Positions 36,578 to 45,465 of a stretch of 64,000 nucleotides of DNA are shown piece after piece. The DNA is taken from positions 1 through 64,000 of the forward strand of contig SVHD01000004.1 in the NCBI GenBank assembly GCA_015056015.1. The letters run 5' to 3'. The notes beneath the pieces are model-generated. The model did not search any database, was not told the DNA's origin, and saw only the letters and a list, made by a program, of their open reading frames with translations. Position numbers and translations under genes: made by a program. Each line of letters starts with the position of its first letter. The stretch's first letter is position 1. This DNA comes from Clostridiales bacterium (GTDB taxonomy: Bacteria; Bacillota; Clostridia; Christensenellales; Aristaeellaceae).

Positions 36578-37303
36578 ATGCTGACCGTCTTTACCCGCAC
36601 CATCATCCTCTACATCGTTTCCGTCCTGGCCATCCGGCTTATGGGCAAGCGTCAGGTCGGGCAATTGCAGCCCTACGAATTTGTGCTGGCCCTGATGATC
36701 GCCGAATTGGCCGCCGCGCCCATGGAGGATATCGGCACGCCCCTGCTTTACGGCATCGTGCCCATTCTGGGCATGATGATCCTTCATGGCCTGGCTGCCA
36801 TTCTCAGCGCCAAATTCACGCCTTTTCGCAAGCTTTTATCCGGCGCCCCCAGCGTTGTCATCAGAAACGGCGCAATTCAATATCATGAAATGCAGCGGCT
36901 TTGCTATACCACCTCCGATTTATTGGAGGAATTGCGCTCCCAGGGGTATCTGAATATCGCTGATGTATACACCGCCATTCTGGAAACCAACGGAAAGCTG
37001 AGCGTATTTCCCCGGGGCAGCAAGCGTCCTGCCACGACGGAAGAAATGAATCTTTCCATTCCCGACGAGGGCATCCCCATGACGCTGGTAGTAGACGGAA
37101 AAATCCAGCAGGAGCATTTGAAAAAATGCGGGCTGGATGAAGCCTGGCTGCGGAAGCAAATGCATGCAATCGGAATTGCCGATGAAAAGACGATTCTCCT
37201 GGCCAGCCTGGATACCCAGGGCAAATGCTTCCTGCAGGAGAAAAACGCAAATCGCCCACCCCTTCAATGGCAGGCCCTGGATGCAAAGGCGGTGAAATGG
37301 TAA
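36578..37303 (+). CDS. DUF421 (YetF-like) membrane protein
   Basis: The ATG at 36578 has GGGAGGTGA about 9 bases upstream. The 241-residue protein has three N-terminal helices with the conserved AIRLMGKRQVGQLQPYEFV segment, followed by a cytosolic domain containing SGAPSVVIRNG, the hallmark of the YetF/YcaP (DUF421) family. In spore formers these pair with DUF4363 proteins, as here. The precise function is unknown. Confidence 0.88.
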   Translation: MLTVFTRTIILYIVSVLAIRLMGKRQVGQLQPYEFVLALMIAELAAAPMEDIGTPLLYGIVPILGMMILHGLAAILSAKFTPFRKLLSGAPSVVIRNGAIQYHEMQRLCYTTSDLLEELRSQGYLNIADVYTAILETNGKLSVFPRGSKRPATTEEMNLSIPDEGIPMTLVVDGKIQQEHLKKCGLDEAWLRKQMHAIGIADEKTILLASLDTQGKCFLQEKNANRPPLQWQALDAKAVKW

Positions 37304-37304
37304 T

Positions 37305-37688
37305 ATGCGCTCCATGATCATCACCGTGGCCATCTGCCTGGTTCTCTCCCTGGGTCTGGGTGTTTTCTGCAGCCTCTACACCCGGAAATTAAGCGACGAT
37401 TATCAGCAGCAGATGGATGCAATCACTTCCGCGCTAAACGCCGGGCAATGGAAAACTGCCCTTGACCGCACCCGAAACATGGAAGAAAAATGGGAAAATC
37501 ATGCCCGCATTCTCTCTCTTTTCACCGATCATGCCCAGGTGGATGCTGTCAGTTTTTCCCTCGCCCAGCTTCGTGTTTCCATTGAAGAAATGGAAAAGTA
37601 TCATGCCCTGCTCTATGTTGCCGAATTTTGTGAATCCCTTGCCCTGATTGATTCCCGCGACGCTTTTGTATTGAAAAATATCTTGTAA
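37305..37688 (+). CDS. DUF4363-family membrane-anchored protein
   Basis: The 127-residue protein has one N-terminal transmembrane helix (SMIITVAICLVLSLGLGVF) followed by a helical extracytoplasmic domain. It starts one base after the DUF421 stop; this pairing is common in Clostridia. The function is unknown. Its 3' end contains the pgsA promoter. Confidence 0.75.
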   Translation: MRSMIITVAICLVLSLGLGVFCSLYTRKLSDDYQQQMDAITSALNAGQWKTALDRTRNMEEKWENHARILSLFTDHAQVDAVSFSLAQLRVSIEEMEKYHALLYVAEFCESLALIDSRDAFVLKNIL

Positions 37689-37699
37689 GATGATATAAT
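37671..37699 (+). promoter_or_regulatory. Promoter for pgsA
   Basis: TTGAAA and TATAAT have a 17-bp spacer. The -35 lies inside the last codons of the DUF4363 gene. Confidence 0.7.
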
Positions 37700-37730
37700 G
37701 AATTGATTTATTCACAGGAGATGCTTGCCT

Positions 37731-38288
37731 ATGAAATTGGAGAAGGAAAACATCTGGAATGTCCCCAATGTGCTGACGATGATCCGAATGGCCCTGATTC
37801 CCGTTTATTGGATTATTTTTCTGCAGGGTCATCTCTATGCCGCTTTAATCGTCTTTCTCGTCGCCAGCCTGACGGATTTGCTGGATGGCTATATCGCCAG
37901 AAAATATCAATTGATTACCAATTTCGGAAAATTGATGGATCCGCTGGCCGATAAACTGATGGTTGTCAGCGTAATGCTGAGCCTGGCGCTGAAAAAAATC
38001 GTTCCATGGCTGCCTCTGATAATTCTCTTTGCCAAGGAATTGCTGCTGATTTTAGGCGGAATCCTGATGCTGGATAAGGGCGTGGTCGTTTATTCCAAAC
38101 ATATCGGCAAAATTGCCCAGACGCTGGTTGTCTCTTCCCTGATCCTCAGCTTTTTCCACGATTATTTTCTCAGCATCAATTTCCCGCTGCATCTGATCCT
38201 GATCTGGTGTGGCGTGGCCCTCACCCTTTGCGCTTTCGTATTTTATACCCATAATGCGCTCAAGCTTTACAAGACTGCACAGAAGTAA
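37731..38288 (+). CDS. pgsA: CDP-diacylglycerol-glycerol-3-phosphate 3-phosphatidyltransferase
   Basis: The ATG at 37731 lies 10 bases after AGGAG (a TTG at 37725 is in frame but too close). The 185-residue protein opens NVPNVLTMIRM and carries the CDP-alcohol phosphotransferase motif as DLLDGYIAR and GKLMDPLADK (DG-x2-AR ... G-x3-D-x3-D). The helices fit the integral-membrane family. It makes phosphatidylglycerophosphate for membrane lipids. Confidence 0.92.
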   Translation: MKLEKENIWNVPNVLTMIRMALIPVYWIIFLQGHLYAALIVFLVASLTDLLDGYIARKYQLITNFGKLMDPLADKLMVVSVMLSLALKKIVPWLPLIILFAKELLLILGGILMLDKGVVVYSKHIGKIAQTLVVSSLILSFFHDYFLSINFPLHLILIWCGVALTLCAFVFYTHNALKLYKTAQK

Positions 38289-38300
38289 AAATAAAGAATT

Positions 38301-38334
38301 GCCGCCGACGGAAATCATCCATCGGCGGCTATTT
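38301..38334. terminator. Bidirectional terminator between pgsA and deacetylase
   Basis: GCCGCCGA (38301-38308) pairs with TCGGCGGC (38322-38329), with an A-rich left flank and T-rich right flank between convergent genes. Confidence 0.75.
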
Positions 38335-40124
38335 TATTTGTCTGTATCAATATTTTCCGGATCAAGATAGGCATATACCGTGCCCGGCTGTGCCCCCTCC
38401 TTATGGAAGGAAAGCAATTCAGAAACCGTCACCAATTGATATCCCTGAGCCACCAATTCCGGCACCGCCTTTTCAACTGCGCTGGCCGTGGAGGAATACA
38501 AATCGTGGCAAAGGATGATGGCCCCATTCTTGGCGCCCTTCATAATGGCGCGATAGGTTTTGCTGCTGCTTCTGGTTTCCCAATCCAGGGTATCTACCTT
38601 CCAGTGGGCAATCACCAGGTTCAGTTCCTTGCAGATATTGCGCACGGATTTATTGGTGGAACCGTAGGGCGGCCGCAGCACCCGAATTTCATAGCCGCCG
38701 GTCAATTCACGCACAGCGTCGCTGGTACGGGTCAACTGAGAACGAACGCTGTCCGAAGAAATTTCCGTCAGCTTCCGGTGGTTCCAGGTATGGGATGCAA
38801 TTTCATTTCCTTCCGCAATGGCGCGCTTGATAATATCCCCGTAGGTTTCCACCCGATTGCCCATGATGCAGAAAGTGGCCCGGCCGTTATACTCCGCCAG
38901 CACATCCAGAATGCGGATGGTTTCTTCACTGGGGCCGTCGTCAAAGGTCAGGGCAATCATGGGTTTGGTAGGATCAATCACCCGCACATACTGGCTGATC
39001 TCCGCGCTGTCAATGCCCATTGTTTCCGCTACCTGGGCGTAAGGAATGGTTATTTTCTGGGTTCCCAGCCCCGCCGGCAGGTGCAGCCCGGCCGGCAGAT
39101 ACACTTCCACCCCATCCCTGGCAAGCGCTGTATGGGCAAGCCAATCGCCTTCCGGCGCACCCGAATAGCCATCGGTGGGCGCGCTCATCAATGCGCCAAT
39201 CTTGCTTTCCAGGCTGAAGAGCACGCGCGTTGTGTCCGAAAACAAAGCTTCGCCGGTTAATACGTGTTCCGTCTGTTCGTCCAGATTCAGACAAAGAATC
39301 TGCTGAACATGCATATCGCTCACGGTGTATTCCGCAAGCAACGTAACGCTGCTGTAGCGATCATCCAGTTTTTTCGTGGAATATTCCACCGTCAGTTTGG
39401 CCGATTCATTGGCATGATTGGCTTGATGATCTGCTTCAAAAAGCGTGCGGATATCCCGAATCCAGGCGCTGATCATCTCATCCGCCGCCGGGAAATCCAG
39501 ATCAGGATAATGGATATCCATTTCGAAAGCCGCGCCTGCATCGCCAGTGAAGCTCAGGGGATTGCCGATATCCTTCTTCTCATTTGCCAGGCTGGCGGCG
39601 GTAACCGCCGATTGCGGATTTCCGGATAAACCGGGCACAAATTCGCCGTCTTGCGGCGAAATCAAATTGGCCATCACATAGGCAAAAAAGTTTCCCGTTC
39701 GCACGCGATACCAATCGCCGCTTTTTTCCACCAATTCCAGCGCCATGCCGCTAAGCTGCTTATCAATAATTTTGCTTTCTGCGTCCGGGCGCTCATAAAA
39801 ATTGAGGATCGTGCCATCGTTTTGGGTCTTCCCCCAGCCCAGATGCGGATAATTGGCCTCGATTTTCAAATACTGGGCCATCATATAGCCGGTCTTTTTG
39901 CCGATCTGCACTTTACACCAGGTGCCGTCATTTTCCAGAATATCCACCTTGGTGCCGGATTTATAGGTCTGGATTACCTTTCCCGAAGGGGAAGGCTCTT
40001 TTCGCATATGCAGGCTGCCGCCGGCAACCGTGCCAGTATAGGCCACTTCCTCCTTCGCCAATGCAATCTGCACCGCGGATAATAACATCACCAGCGCCAT
40101 CATAAGCGCCAAAGCCTTTTTCAT
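38334..40124 (-). CDS. Secreted polysaccharide deacetylase with SH3 domains
   Basis: The ATG at 40124 follows AAGGAG, giving 596 residues with a signal peptide (MKKALALMMALVMLLSA). Two bacterial SH3 domains lie at about 25-160 (LHMRKEPSPSGKVIQTYKSG is typical). A DUF3298/RsiV-like region follows near 205-320. The C-terminal NodB domain has LTFDDGPSE (D-D metal site), HTWNHRKL, LRPPYGS and AIILCHDLYSS. It probably deacetylates cell-wall glycan outside the membrane. Confidence 0.9.
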   Translation of the reverse strand: MKKALALMMALVMLLSAVQIALAKEEVAYTGTVAGGSLHMRKEPSPSGKVIQTYKSGTKVDILENDGTWCKVQIGKKTGYMMAQYLKIEANYPHLGWGKTQNDGTILNFYERPDAESKIIDKQLSGMALELVEKSGDWYRVRTGNFFAYVMANLISPQDGEFVPGLSGNPQSAVTAASLANEKKDIGNPLSFTGDAGAAFEMDIHYPDLDFPAADEMISAWIRDIRTLFEADHQANHANESAKLTVEYSTKKLDDRYSSVTLLAEYTVSDMHVQQILCLNLDEQTEHVLTGEALFSDTTRVLFSLESKIGALMSAPTDGYSGAPEGDWLAHTALARDGVEVYLPAGLHLPAGLGTQKITIPYAQVAETMGIDSAEISQYVRVIDPTKPMIALTFDDGPSEETIRILDVLAEYNGRATFCIMGNRVETYGDIIKRAIAEGNEIASHTWNHRKLTEISSDSVRSQLTRTSDAVRELTGGYEIRVLRPPYGSTNKSVRNICKELNLVIAHWKVDTLDWETRSSSKTYRAIMKGAKNGAIILCHDLYSSTASAVEKAVPELVAQGYQLVTVSELLSFHKEGAQPGTVYAYLDPENIDTDK

Positions 40125-40160
40125 TCGTGCATCTCCTTCCAGGCAAGCTGAACCAAATAC

Positions 40161-40190
40161 AGTATACAATGCCGCGGCGTTTTCCCGCAA
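40161..40190 (-). promoter_or_regulatory. Promoter for polysaccharide deacetylase
   Basis: Minus-strand TTGCGG and TATACT are separated by 18 bp, about 37 bases before the start codon. Confidence 0.6.
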
Positions 40191-40222
40191 GTATTTTTCG
40201 ACATTTTACAACAAATTTCAAT

Positions 40223-40249
40223 AAAAAAAGCCCGGGCGATGCGCCCGGG
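40223..40249 (-). terminator. Terminator of nagB
   Basis: CCCGGGCG and CGCCCGGG (40231-40238 and 40242-40249) form an 8-bp stem with an ATG loop, followed on minus by seven Ts. Confidence 0.88.
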
Positions 40250-40262
40250 AGAAGTATTATTT

Positions 40263-40982
40263 TCAGAGGAGCTTGGCAGCGGCCTTATCCACCAGGATGG
40301 TAACATGGGGATGGGTGCGCAGGATGGAGGCGGGCACCTGGGGGGTGACGGGGCCGGTAACGGTCTTGAGGATGGCCTCGGCCTTATCTTCGCCCATGGC
40401 GACCAGCACGATTTCCTTGGCGGACATAATGCCGCCGATGCCCAGGCTGATGGCGCGGCGGGGCACATCCTTTTCGCTGTCGAAGAAGCGGCGATTGGCC
40501 TGGATGGTGCTTTCGGTCAATTCCACGATCTGGGTGCCGTAGGTGAAGGAATCGGCGGGCTCGTTAAAGCCGATGTGGCCGTTGCGGCCGATGCCCAGCA
40601 GCTGCATATCGATACCGCCGGCGGCCTGAATGGCGGCGTCATAGCGCTTGCATTCGGCGGCGAGATCGGCGGCATTGCCATCGGGCACGAAATGGGCCTT
40701 CATATTGATATGATCGAATAATTCTTCCCGCATGAAGGTATGATAGCTGCAGGCGTGATCCTGGGGCAGGGCGCAATATTCATCCAGATTATAGCTTACA
40801 CACTGAGAAAAATCCAGAACGCCGGCCTGATGCATGGCGATCAATTCCTGATAGCAGCCGATGGGAGAAGAGCCGGTGGCCAGGCCCAGGATGCTATCGG
40901 GCTTGCGCATTACCTGAGAAGCAAAAAGGACAGCCGCAGCTTTGCCAACCTGCTGGGCATTTTCAAACACATGTACCTGCAT
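40263..40982 (-). CDS. nagB: Glucosamine-6-phosphate deaminase
   Basis: The 239-residue protein has the full NagB set: LGLATGSSPIGCYQEL near residue 33, YNLDEYCAL near residue 64, LLGIGRNGHIGFNEP near residue 128 (Asp is replaced by Arg in the usual GIGxDGHI position) and MGEDKAEAI. It converts glucosamine-6-phosphate to fructose-6-phosphate and ammonia, completing amino-sugar and sialic acid catabolism. AGGAGG lies 10 bases before the ATG. It is a single-gene unit with its own promoter and terminator. Confidence 0.95.
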   Translation of the reverse strand: MQVHVFENAQQVGKAAAVLFASQVMRKPDSILGLATGSSPIGCYQELIAMHQAGVLDFSQCVSYNLDEYCALPQDHACSYHTFMREELFDHINMKAHFVPDGNAADLAAECKRYDAAIQAAGGIDMQLLGIGRNGHIGFNEPADSFTYGTQIVELTESTIQANRRFFDSEKDVPRRAISLGIGGIMSAKEIVLVAMGEDKAEAILKTVTGPVTPQVPASILRTHPHVTILVDKAAAKLL

Positions 40983-41015
40983 GAAAAATCAGCCTCCTGT
41001 GCAATCTTTTGCTCT

Positions 41016-41044
41016 ATTATACCACTCAATGAAAGAATTTGCAA
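41016..41044 (-). promoter_or_regulatory. Promoter for nagB
   Basis: Minus-strand TTGCAA and TATAAT have a 17-bp spacer. Element R4 starts 15 bases upstream of the -35. Confidence 0.75.
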
Positions 41045-41058
41045 TATTTTGTTAGTAT

Positions 41059-41161
41059 TGCGGGAGGGATATTCTTTGTGGCCAAAGAATACCCCTCCCG
41101 CACCCACCCCAAGAAAGCCATCGTGGAACAACATTTTCAATCTATCCATATTGTTTCCCAC
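41059..41161 (+). repeat. Dispersed two-stem element R4
   Basis: Stem 1 pairs 41059-41078 with 41083-41102 (20 bp, one A-C mismatch, loop TGGC). The box CCCACCCCAAGAAAGCC follows. Stem 2 pairs GTGG (41123-41126) with CCAC (41158-41161), spanning 39 nt. The 330-base gene-free stretch from 40983 to 41312 holds only the nagB promoter, R4, R5 and a terminator. Confidence 0.75.
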
Positions 41162-41179
41162 AGTTCAGACCAATGGAGC

Positions 41180-41254
41180 AGCAACGATTTTCCTACAGCT
41201 TTCTTGGAGGGGGCGCGGGGGAACCATTCTTTGGCTTCAAAGAATGGTTCCCCC
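41180..41254 (-). repeat. Dispersed two-stem element R5 (minus orientation, tail shortened)
   Basis: Stem 1 is a perfect 17-bp hairpin (41217-41233 with 41238-41254, loop GCTT). On minus it is followed by CGCCCCCTCCAAGAAAGC (complement of 41199-41216). Stem 2 is not clear because the tail runs towards R4, which it meets tail to tail. It lies 3' of the Cys-rich gene in the sense direction. Confidence 0.65.
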
Positions 41255-41272
41255 GAATAATTTCAAATAGAA

Positions 41273-41298
41273 AAGAGCGGGCCGGATGGCCCGCTCTT
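41273..41298 (-). terminator. Terminator of Cys-rich repeat gene
   Basis: An 11-bp perfect stem (AAGAGCGGGCC at 41273-41283 with 41288-41298) has a 4-nt loop, followed on minus by a partly T-rich run. Confidence 0.75.
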
Positions 41299-41312
41299 GG
41301 GATATTGACTAA

Positions 41313-43622
41313 TTAGTCGATGATGGCCTTCATGGCTTCGATCTGAGCTTCGTCAGCGGCGAAACCGGTCACGCCAGCGCCAACGGCGTCGTAATCGACG
41401 GTCAGCAGGACGGACAGGATAACCTTGGTGTCTTCACCGATCTGGATGGGAGCGCCGAAGGCGTATTCCTGAGCGGTGCCGGCAGCCAGAGCAGCCTTGT
41501 CAGCGTAGAGGTACAGAGCTTCGTCGGTCACCTTGATCTGGGAAGCAGCGGTGTCATAGTTGACGGTGGCGGTGCCATTGGCGATGGTCACGGTCACGGT
41601 ACCGATGACATACTGGTTGGAAGCGATCAGGGGATAGGTGAAGGTGCCTTCCACGGACAGATCGATGGGGGTCACGCGAGCCCATTCGGAGCCGCCAACC
41701 AGTTCACGGGTGGTGGGGCCGAAAGCGGTAGCGGTGTTGGAGTAGCGCATCACGGTGTAGGGGATGACCTTGGAGTCTTCCACATAGCCGCAAACGGTGC
41801 AAGCCAGTTCCTTCAGGCCATCAGCAGCAGCGGTGGGCTGAGCAACGGTGGTCCAAACGAGGTTGTGGCCAGTGGCGGGAACCTTAACGTTCTTTTCTTC
41901 AGCCTTGCAGACGGGGCAGAAGCGAGAAACCTTACCATCTTCGGTGCAGGTGGCGTCCTTGCCAGCAGTTACCTGCCAAGCATGACCGAAAGCTTCGGCA
42001 ACAACCTTTTCTTCTTCTTCGTCGCACCAGGAGCGTTCGCACTTGCGGGTAGCAGTCATATCGGTGGTGCAGGAAGCGGGAGCGCTGTAAGCCCAAGCAG
42101 ACCAATCATGGCCCAGAGCGGGGATGACGCAATCCTTGGAAACCTTTTCGCAGGCAACGCAGATCACGCGGCCGGTGCCGGTTTCTTCGCAGTCAGCGGG
42201 GGTAACAACGGTGCCAACGCCGGGCACATGGCCGGTGTAGCCCTTCAGGTCAGCGGGATCAGCGAACTGATGGCCAACGGTGGGGATTTCTTCGACGATT
42301 TCATGACCGCCGCAGATCTTGCAAGCGTTCTTGCGGATACCGGTTTCGTGGCAGGTGGGTTCCTTCACGATGACCCAGGAGCCATCAGAGTAGCAATGAT
42401 CCAGAACGGGGGTAGCTTCGGACTTCTTTTCCTTGCAGATACGGCATTCGTAGTTAACCTTGCCAGCCTTTTCGCAGGTAGCTTCGACCTTATCGGTCAC
42501 GAGCCAATCGTGTTCAGCAGCGGGCATCTTGATGGTCTTGGGAGCAGTCAGAACGCCCCAAGCGGTGGTGCGCAGGGTGCCGCAAGCCTTGCATTCGAGA
42601 TAAGCTTCGGTGCCGTTCTTGCCGCAGATAGCCTTTACTTCCTTATGTTCGATCCATTCCTTGTGGCCGGTAGCGTCGGTCAGGTCGAACTTGAAGGTTT
42701 CGTCGCAGTTAGCGCAGGAGTAGTTGGTGTAGCCGCCTTCGGTGCAGGTGGGAGCAACAACAGTGCCCTTCACGTAGGAGTGAGCAGCGGGATCCAGAGA
42801 CTGGTTCAGGTGCTTGACATCGCCGCAGCGAGAGCAGGTATAGATATCATAGCCAGCCTTGTCGCAGGTGTTGTCAACATGTTCGCCCTTTTCGTAGTCA
42901 TGGCCCAGGGCATCCTTGTAATCCCAACGGGAAGCTTCGGTGCCTTCAACGCCGCAAACCTTGCAGACATTGTAGGAGTAGCCGCCCTTGGTGCAGGTGG
43001 GAGCCAGAACGGTGGTCTGCCACTTGTGGCCAGCATCATTCTGCTTTTCGCCAACAACAACAGTGCCGCAGACAGAGCAGGTGGAGGTCACATAGGAACC
43101 TTCGGTGCAGGTGGCGGGAGTCTTCACGTTTTCCCACTTATGAGCAGCGGGGAACAGAGAATAGTCCAGTTTCCACACGGTGTCGCAGGTCTTGCAGGTG
43201 TAGATGTTGTAGCCAGCTTCGGTGCAGGTGGGATCCACATGACCGGTCACGCTGCGCTGATGGTTACCAGTCTTGGTCTGGGTGGTCTGCACATAATAGC
43301 CGCAGCCATATTCACAGGTCTGAGTGGTGGTACCATCCTTGGTGCAGGTAGCGGGAACAACAACGGGATCGCCCAGCTTATGGGCCAGACCGCCGGCGGA
43401 TTCAGTCTTGTAGACATATTCGCCACACTGGCAAATATATTCGGCCAGCCAGGTCTTGGTATGGGTGCTGGCATTGTCGCTGGTGTATTCGACATCCTTC
43501 TGGACGCCGGTGACAGTCAGCTTGTCAGCGGGGTGGGTGCAGTCAGCCGCCATGGCGCTCGTGCAAGCACACACGAGGAGCACAGCCAGCAGAGCCACGA
43601 GTACGAGTTTCCACTGTTTCAT
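41313..43622 (-). CDS. Large secreted Cys-rich repeat protein
   Basis: The ATG at 43622 follows GGAGG, giving 769 residues with a signal peptide (MKQWKLVLVALLAVLLVCAC...AMAA). About thirteen degenerate repeats of roughly 40 residues run from about 90 to 590. Each has TCTExG-like Cys, then YxCxxCG, then GHxW, so every unit offers three Cys and a His that could bind metal. The last repeat has lost the first Cys. A C-terminal Cys-free domain of about 150 residues follows (DLSVEGTFTYPLIASN...). The function is unknown. The consensus promoter and long leader suggest strong, regulated expression. Similar repeats occur in Clostridia surface proteins. Confidence 0.8.
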   Translation of the reverse strand: MKQWKLVLVALLAVLLVCACTSAMAADCTHPADKLTVTGVQKDVEYTSDNASTHTKTWLAEYICQCGEYVYKTESAGGLAHKLGDPVVVPATCTKDGTTTQTCEYGCGYYVQTTQTKTGNHQRSVTGHVDPTCTEAGYNIYTCKTCDTVWKLDYSLFPAAHKWENVKTPATCTEGSYVTSTCSVCGTVVVGEKQNDAGHKWQTTVLAPTCTKGGYSYNVCKVCGVEGTEASRWDYKDALGHDYEKGEHVDNTCDKAGYDIYTCSRCGDVKHLNQSLDPAAHSYVKGTVVAPTCTEGGYTNYSCANCDETFKFDLTDATGHKEWIEHKEVKAICGKNGTEAYLECKACGTLRTTAWGVLTAPKTIKMPAAEHDWLVTDKVEATCEKAGKVNYECRICKEKKSEATPVLDHCYSDGSWVIVKEPTCHETGIRKNACKICGGHEIVEEIPTVGHQFADPADLKGYTGHVPGVGTVVTPADCEETGTGRVICVACEKVSKDCVIPALGHDWSAWAYSAPASCTTDMTATRKCERSWCDEEEEKVVAEAFGHAWQVTAGKDATCTEDGKVSRFCPVCKAEEKNVKVPATGHNLVWTTVAQPTAAADGLKELACTVCGYVEDSKVIPYTVMRYSNTATAFGPTTRELVGGSEWARVTPIDLSVEGTFTYPLIASNQYVIGTVTVTIANGTATVNYDTAASQIKVTDEALYLYADKAALAAGTAQEYAFGAPIQIGEDTKVILSVLLTVDYDAVGAGVTGFAADEAQIEAMKAIID

Positions 43623-43699
43623 TTTGTCTTCCTCCGTTTTTGTCATTTATATCGACGCACGAGCGCGTTGATATCAGATGACAGAGTAATGATTTCTTA

Positions 43700-43776
43700 G
43701 AACAGCAATCGCCTCCTGGCCCGTTTCGCCTCATGCCACCCATGAGAGCAATCATATGTGGCGGCAGGCGCTGTTC
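43700..43776 (-). promoter_or_regulatory. Foldable 5' leader of Cys-rich gene
   Basis: The roughly 157-nt untranslated leader can fold into stacked helices: GAACAG with CTGTTC (43700-43705 with 43771-43776), CGCCT with AGGCG (43727-43731 with 43766-43770) and GCCAC with GTGGC (43735-43739 with 43758-43762). It does not match a riboswitch class I recognise. The rest of the gene-free stretch 43623-44033 is AT-rich with no other feature except the htrA terminator. Confidence 0.45.
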
Positions 43777-43785
43777 CATGCAGAT

Positions 43786-43814
43786 ATTATAGCATCGGTA
43801 ATTCGTCCTGTCAA
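43786..43814 (-). promoter_or_regulatory. Consensus promoter of Cys-rich gene
   Basis: Minus-strand TTGACA and TATAAT, both perfect, have an ideal 17-bp spacer. It is the strongest promoter in the window. Confidence 0.92.
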
Positions 43815-43984
43815 CGCCAAATTTAACAATTTTTTGTTACATTGCTTGTTTTTACTTTCGTAAATAGAAATAAACGTTTAAAATTTACCAGAAATGACAA
43901 CCGCAAAAAATCTTTTTTGAAATTCATAGCATTTTTTCCAGTGCTCCAGCCACAAAATGCCATTTTTCGGGGCGAAAATCGAAA

Positions 43985-44010
43985 CCCCGGGACGACGATG
44001 CGCCCCGGGG
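43985..44010 (-). terminator. Terminator of htrA-like gene
   Basis: CCCCGGG (43985-43991) pairs with CCCGGGG (44004-44010) around a 12-nt loop. On minus it is followed by TTTCGATTTT, 24 bases after the stop. Confidence 0.65.
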
Positions 44011-44033
44011 CTGACGAAAATATTAAGAAGTTA

Positions 44034-45323
44034 TTACATAGCCAGGTTATCGATGACGCGGAGGGTGACCTGGAGATCCACATATTCGCCCACGCCGATC
44101 TGGGAAAGATCGATGGAATTCTTGCCCGCGAACTGGGCCAGGCCTTCTTCCCGGAAAACCTTGATCTTGAGGGTATCGCCCTCGGAATAGGTTTTGAGCT
44201 GGGACTGGAGATCGGTCATGGTAGAGATGATTTCGCCGTCCACCTCGACGATGATATCACCGGGGAGGATGCCGCCCTCCTGGGCAGGGGAGCCGGATTC
44301 CACTTCATGAACGAAAACGCCCTGGGGCAGCTTGGACTGGGCTGCGGAGGTGATGGTAGAGCCGGAGATGCCCAGGCGGGGCTTGCCATGGAGAGGAGAA
44401 GAGGAATTATCCTCATTGGCGGCAGCGGCGCCGCCGGAAGCCTTGGCCGCGGCATCGGAATCATAGGCACGGAGAACCTCCGCCAGGAGGGGCTTGGCGA
44501 CATTGATGGGAATGCACATGCCGATATTATCGATGGTGGTGGAGAAGAAACCGGAGGAAGAATACTTCCGGGCGGGAATGCCCTGGAGCTGGCCCAAAGT
44601 ATTGAACATGCCGCCGCCGGAATTGCCGGAATTGATGGCAGCATCCACCTGGATCATGGTATTGGTGATTTCGGTCTGCCGGCCATAGCGATCGTAGGTC
44701 TTATCGGTGACTTCGCGATCAATGGCGGAAACCACGCCCACGGTGGTGGTGCGGGCAAAATCCTCGCCCAGGGGATTGCCGATGACGATGGCCCACTCCC
44801 CTACCTGCAATTGATCGGAATCGCCCAGGGGCACGGCGGGCAATTCCAGACCGGATACCCAAAGGACGGCGATATCCAGATCGGCGTCGAAGCCCACAAC
44901 CTGGGCGTCATATTCGGATTCGGAATTGGCGATGGTGACGGTGACCCGGGAGGCATCCTCCACCACATGATAATTGGTGAGCACATGGCCATAATTGGAT
45001 ACCACAACGCCGGAACCGGTGCCGGCCAGGGATTCGCGCTGCTCGCTCTGGCGGCCGTTGCCGTAGCCATAACCGAAGCCATAGCCGTAATAGGTGGTGG
45101 TAGTGGTATAATTATTGACGCCTACCACGCTATTGCGCACCTGATTGGCCACCTGGATAAAGGGGCTGGTGATCTGGGAAGCATCGGTGGTGCCGTTGAT
45201 GATGGCGGAAATTTCATCCTCGGGGATGGAATCGGCGCCGGCGGTGAAGAGGGTGGTGCAGATCATCAGAAGGGACAGCACCAGCGCAACAACACCAAGA
45301 GAACGGGAACGGATTTTCTTCAT
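44034..45323 (-). CDS. HtrA/DegP-like serine protease with PDZ domain
   Basis: The 429-residue protein has an N-terminal signal or anchor helix (GVVALVLSLLMICTTLF), a trypsin-like domain with triad H119 (TNYHVV), D150 (DADLDIAVL) and S235 (NSGNSGGGMF), and a C-terminal PDZ domain ending near residue 420 (GGILPGDIIVEVDG). It should degrade misfolded proteins outside the membrane. A Tyr/Gly/Thr-rich stretch at about 72-95 (YTTTTTYYGYGFGYGYGNG) is unusual. AAGGAGG precedes the ATG. Confidence 0.93.
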   Translation of the reverse strand: MKKIRSRSLGVVALVLSLLMICTTLFTAGADSIPEDEISAIINGTTDASQITSPFIQVANQVRNSVVGVNNYTTTTTYYGYGFGYGYGNGRQSEQRESLAGTGSGVVVSNYGHVLTNYHVVEDASRVTVTIANSESEYDAQVVGFDADLDIAVLWVSGLELPAVPLGDSDQLQVGEWAIVIGNPLGEDFARTTTVGVVSAIDREVTDKTYDRYGRQTEITNTMIQVDAAINSGNSGGGMFNTLGQLQGIPARKYSSSGFFSTTIDNIGMCIPINVAKPLLAEVLRAYDSDAAAKASGGAAAANEDNSSSPLHGKPRLGISGSTITSAAQSKLPQGVFVHEVESGSPAQEGGILPGDIIVEVDGEIISTMTDLQSQLKTYSEGDTLKIKVFREEGLAQFAGKNSIDLSQIGVGEYVDLQVTLRVIDNLAM

Positions 45324-45465
45324 AAAGATTCCTCCTTATTCAATAGGGATAGGCCCGTGAATTATCTCCCTCATTCAGGGTACGATCCTATTGTAAAACA
45401 AGATTTTGACAAAAGTTTGAACAACACATGAATGCAGCACGAATAATTGCGGCAAAAAACGATCT

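Noticed and set aside
41865..43700. A 611-codon open frame on plus, antisense to the Cys-rich gene
   Set aside because: Its glycine/alanine-rich content mirrors the Cys-rich repeats; the minus gene has a signal peptide, ribosome binding site and consensus promoter.
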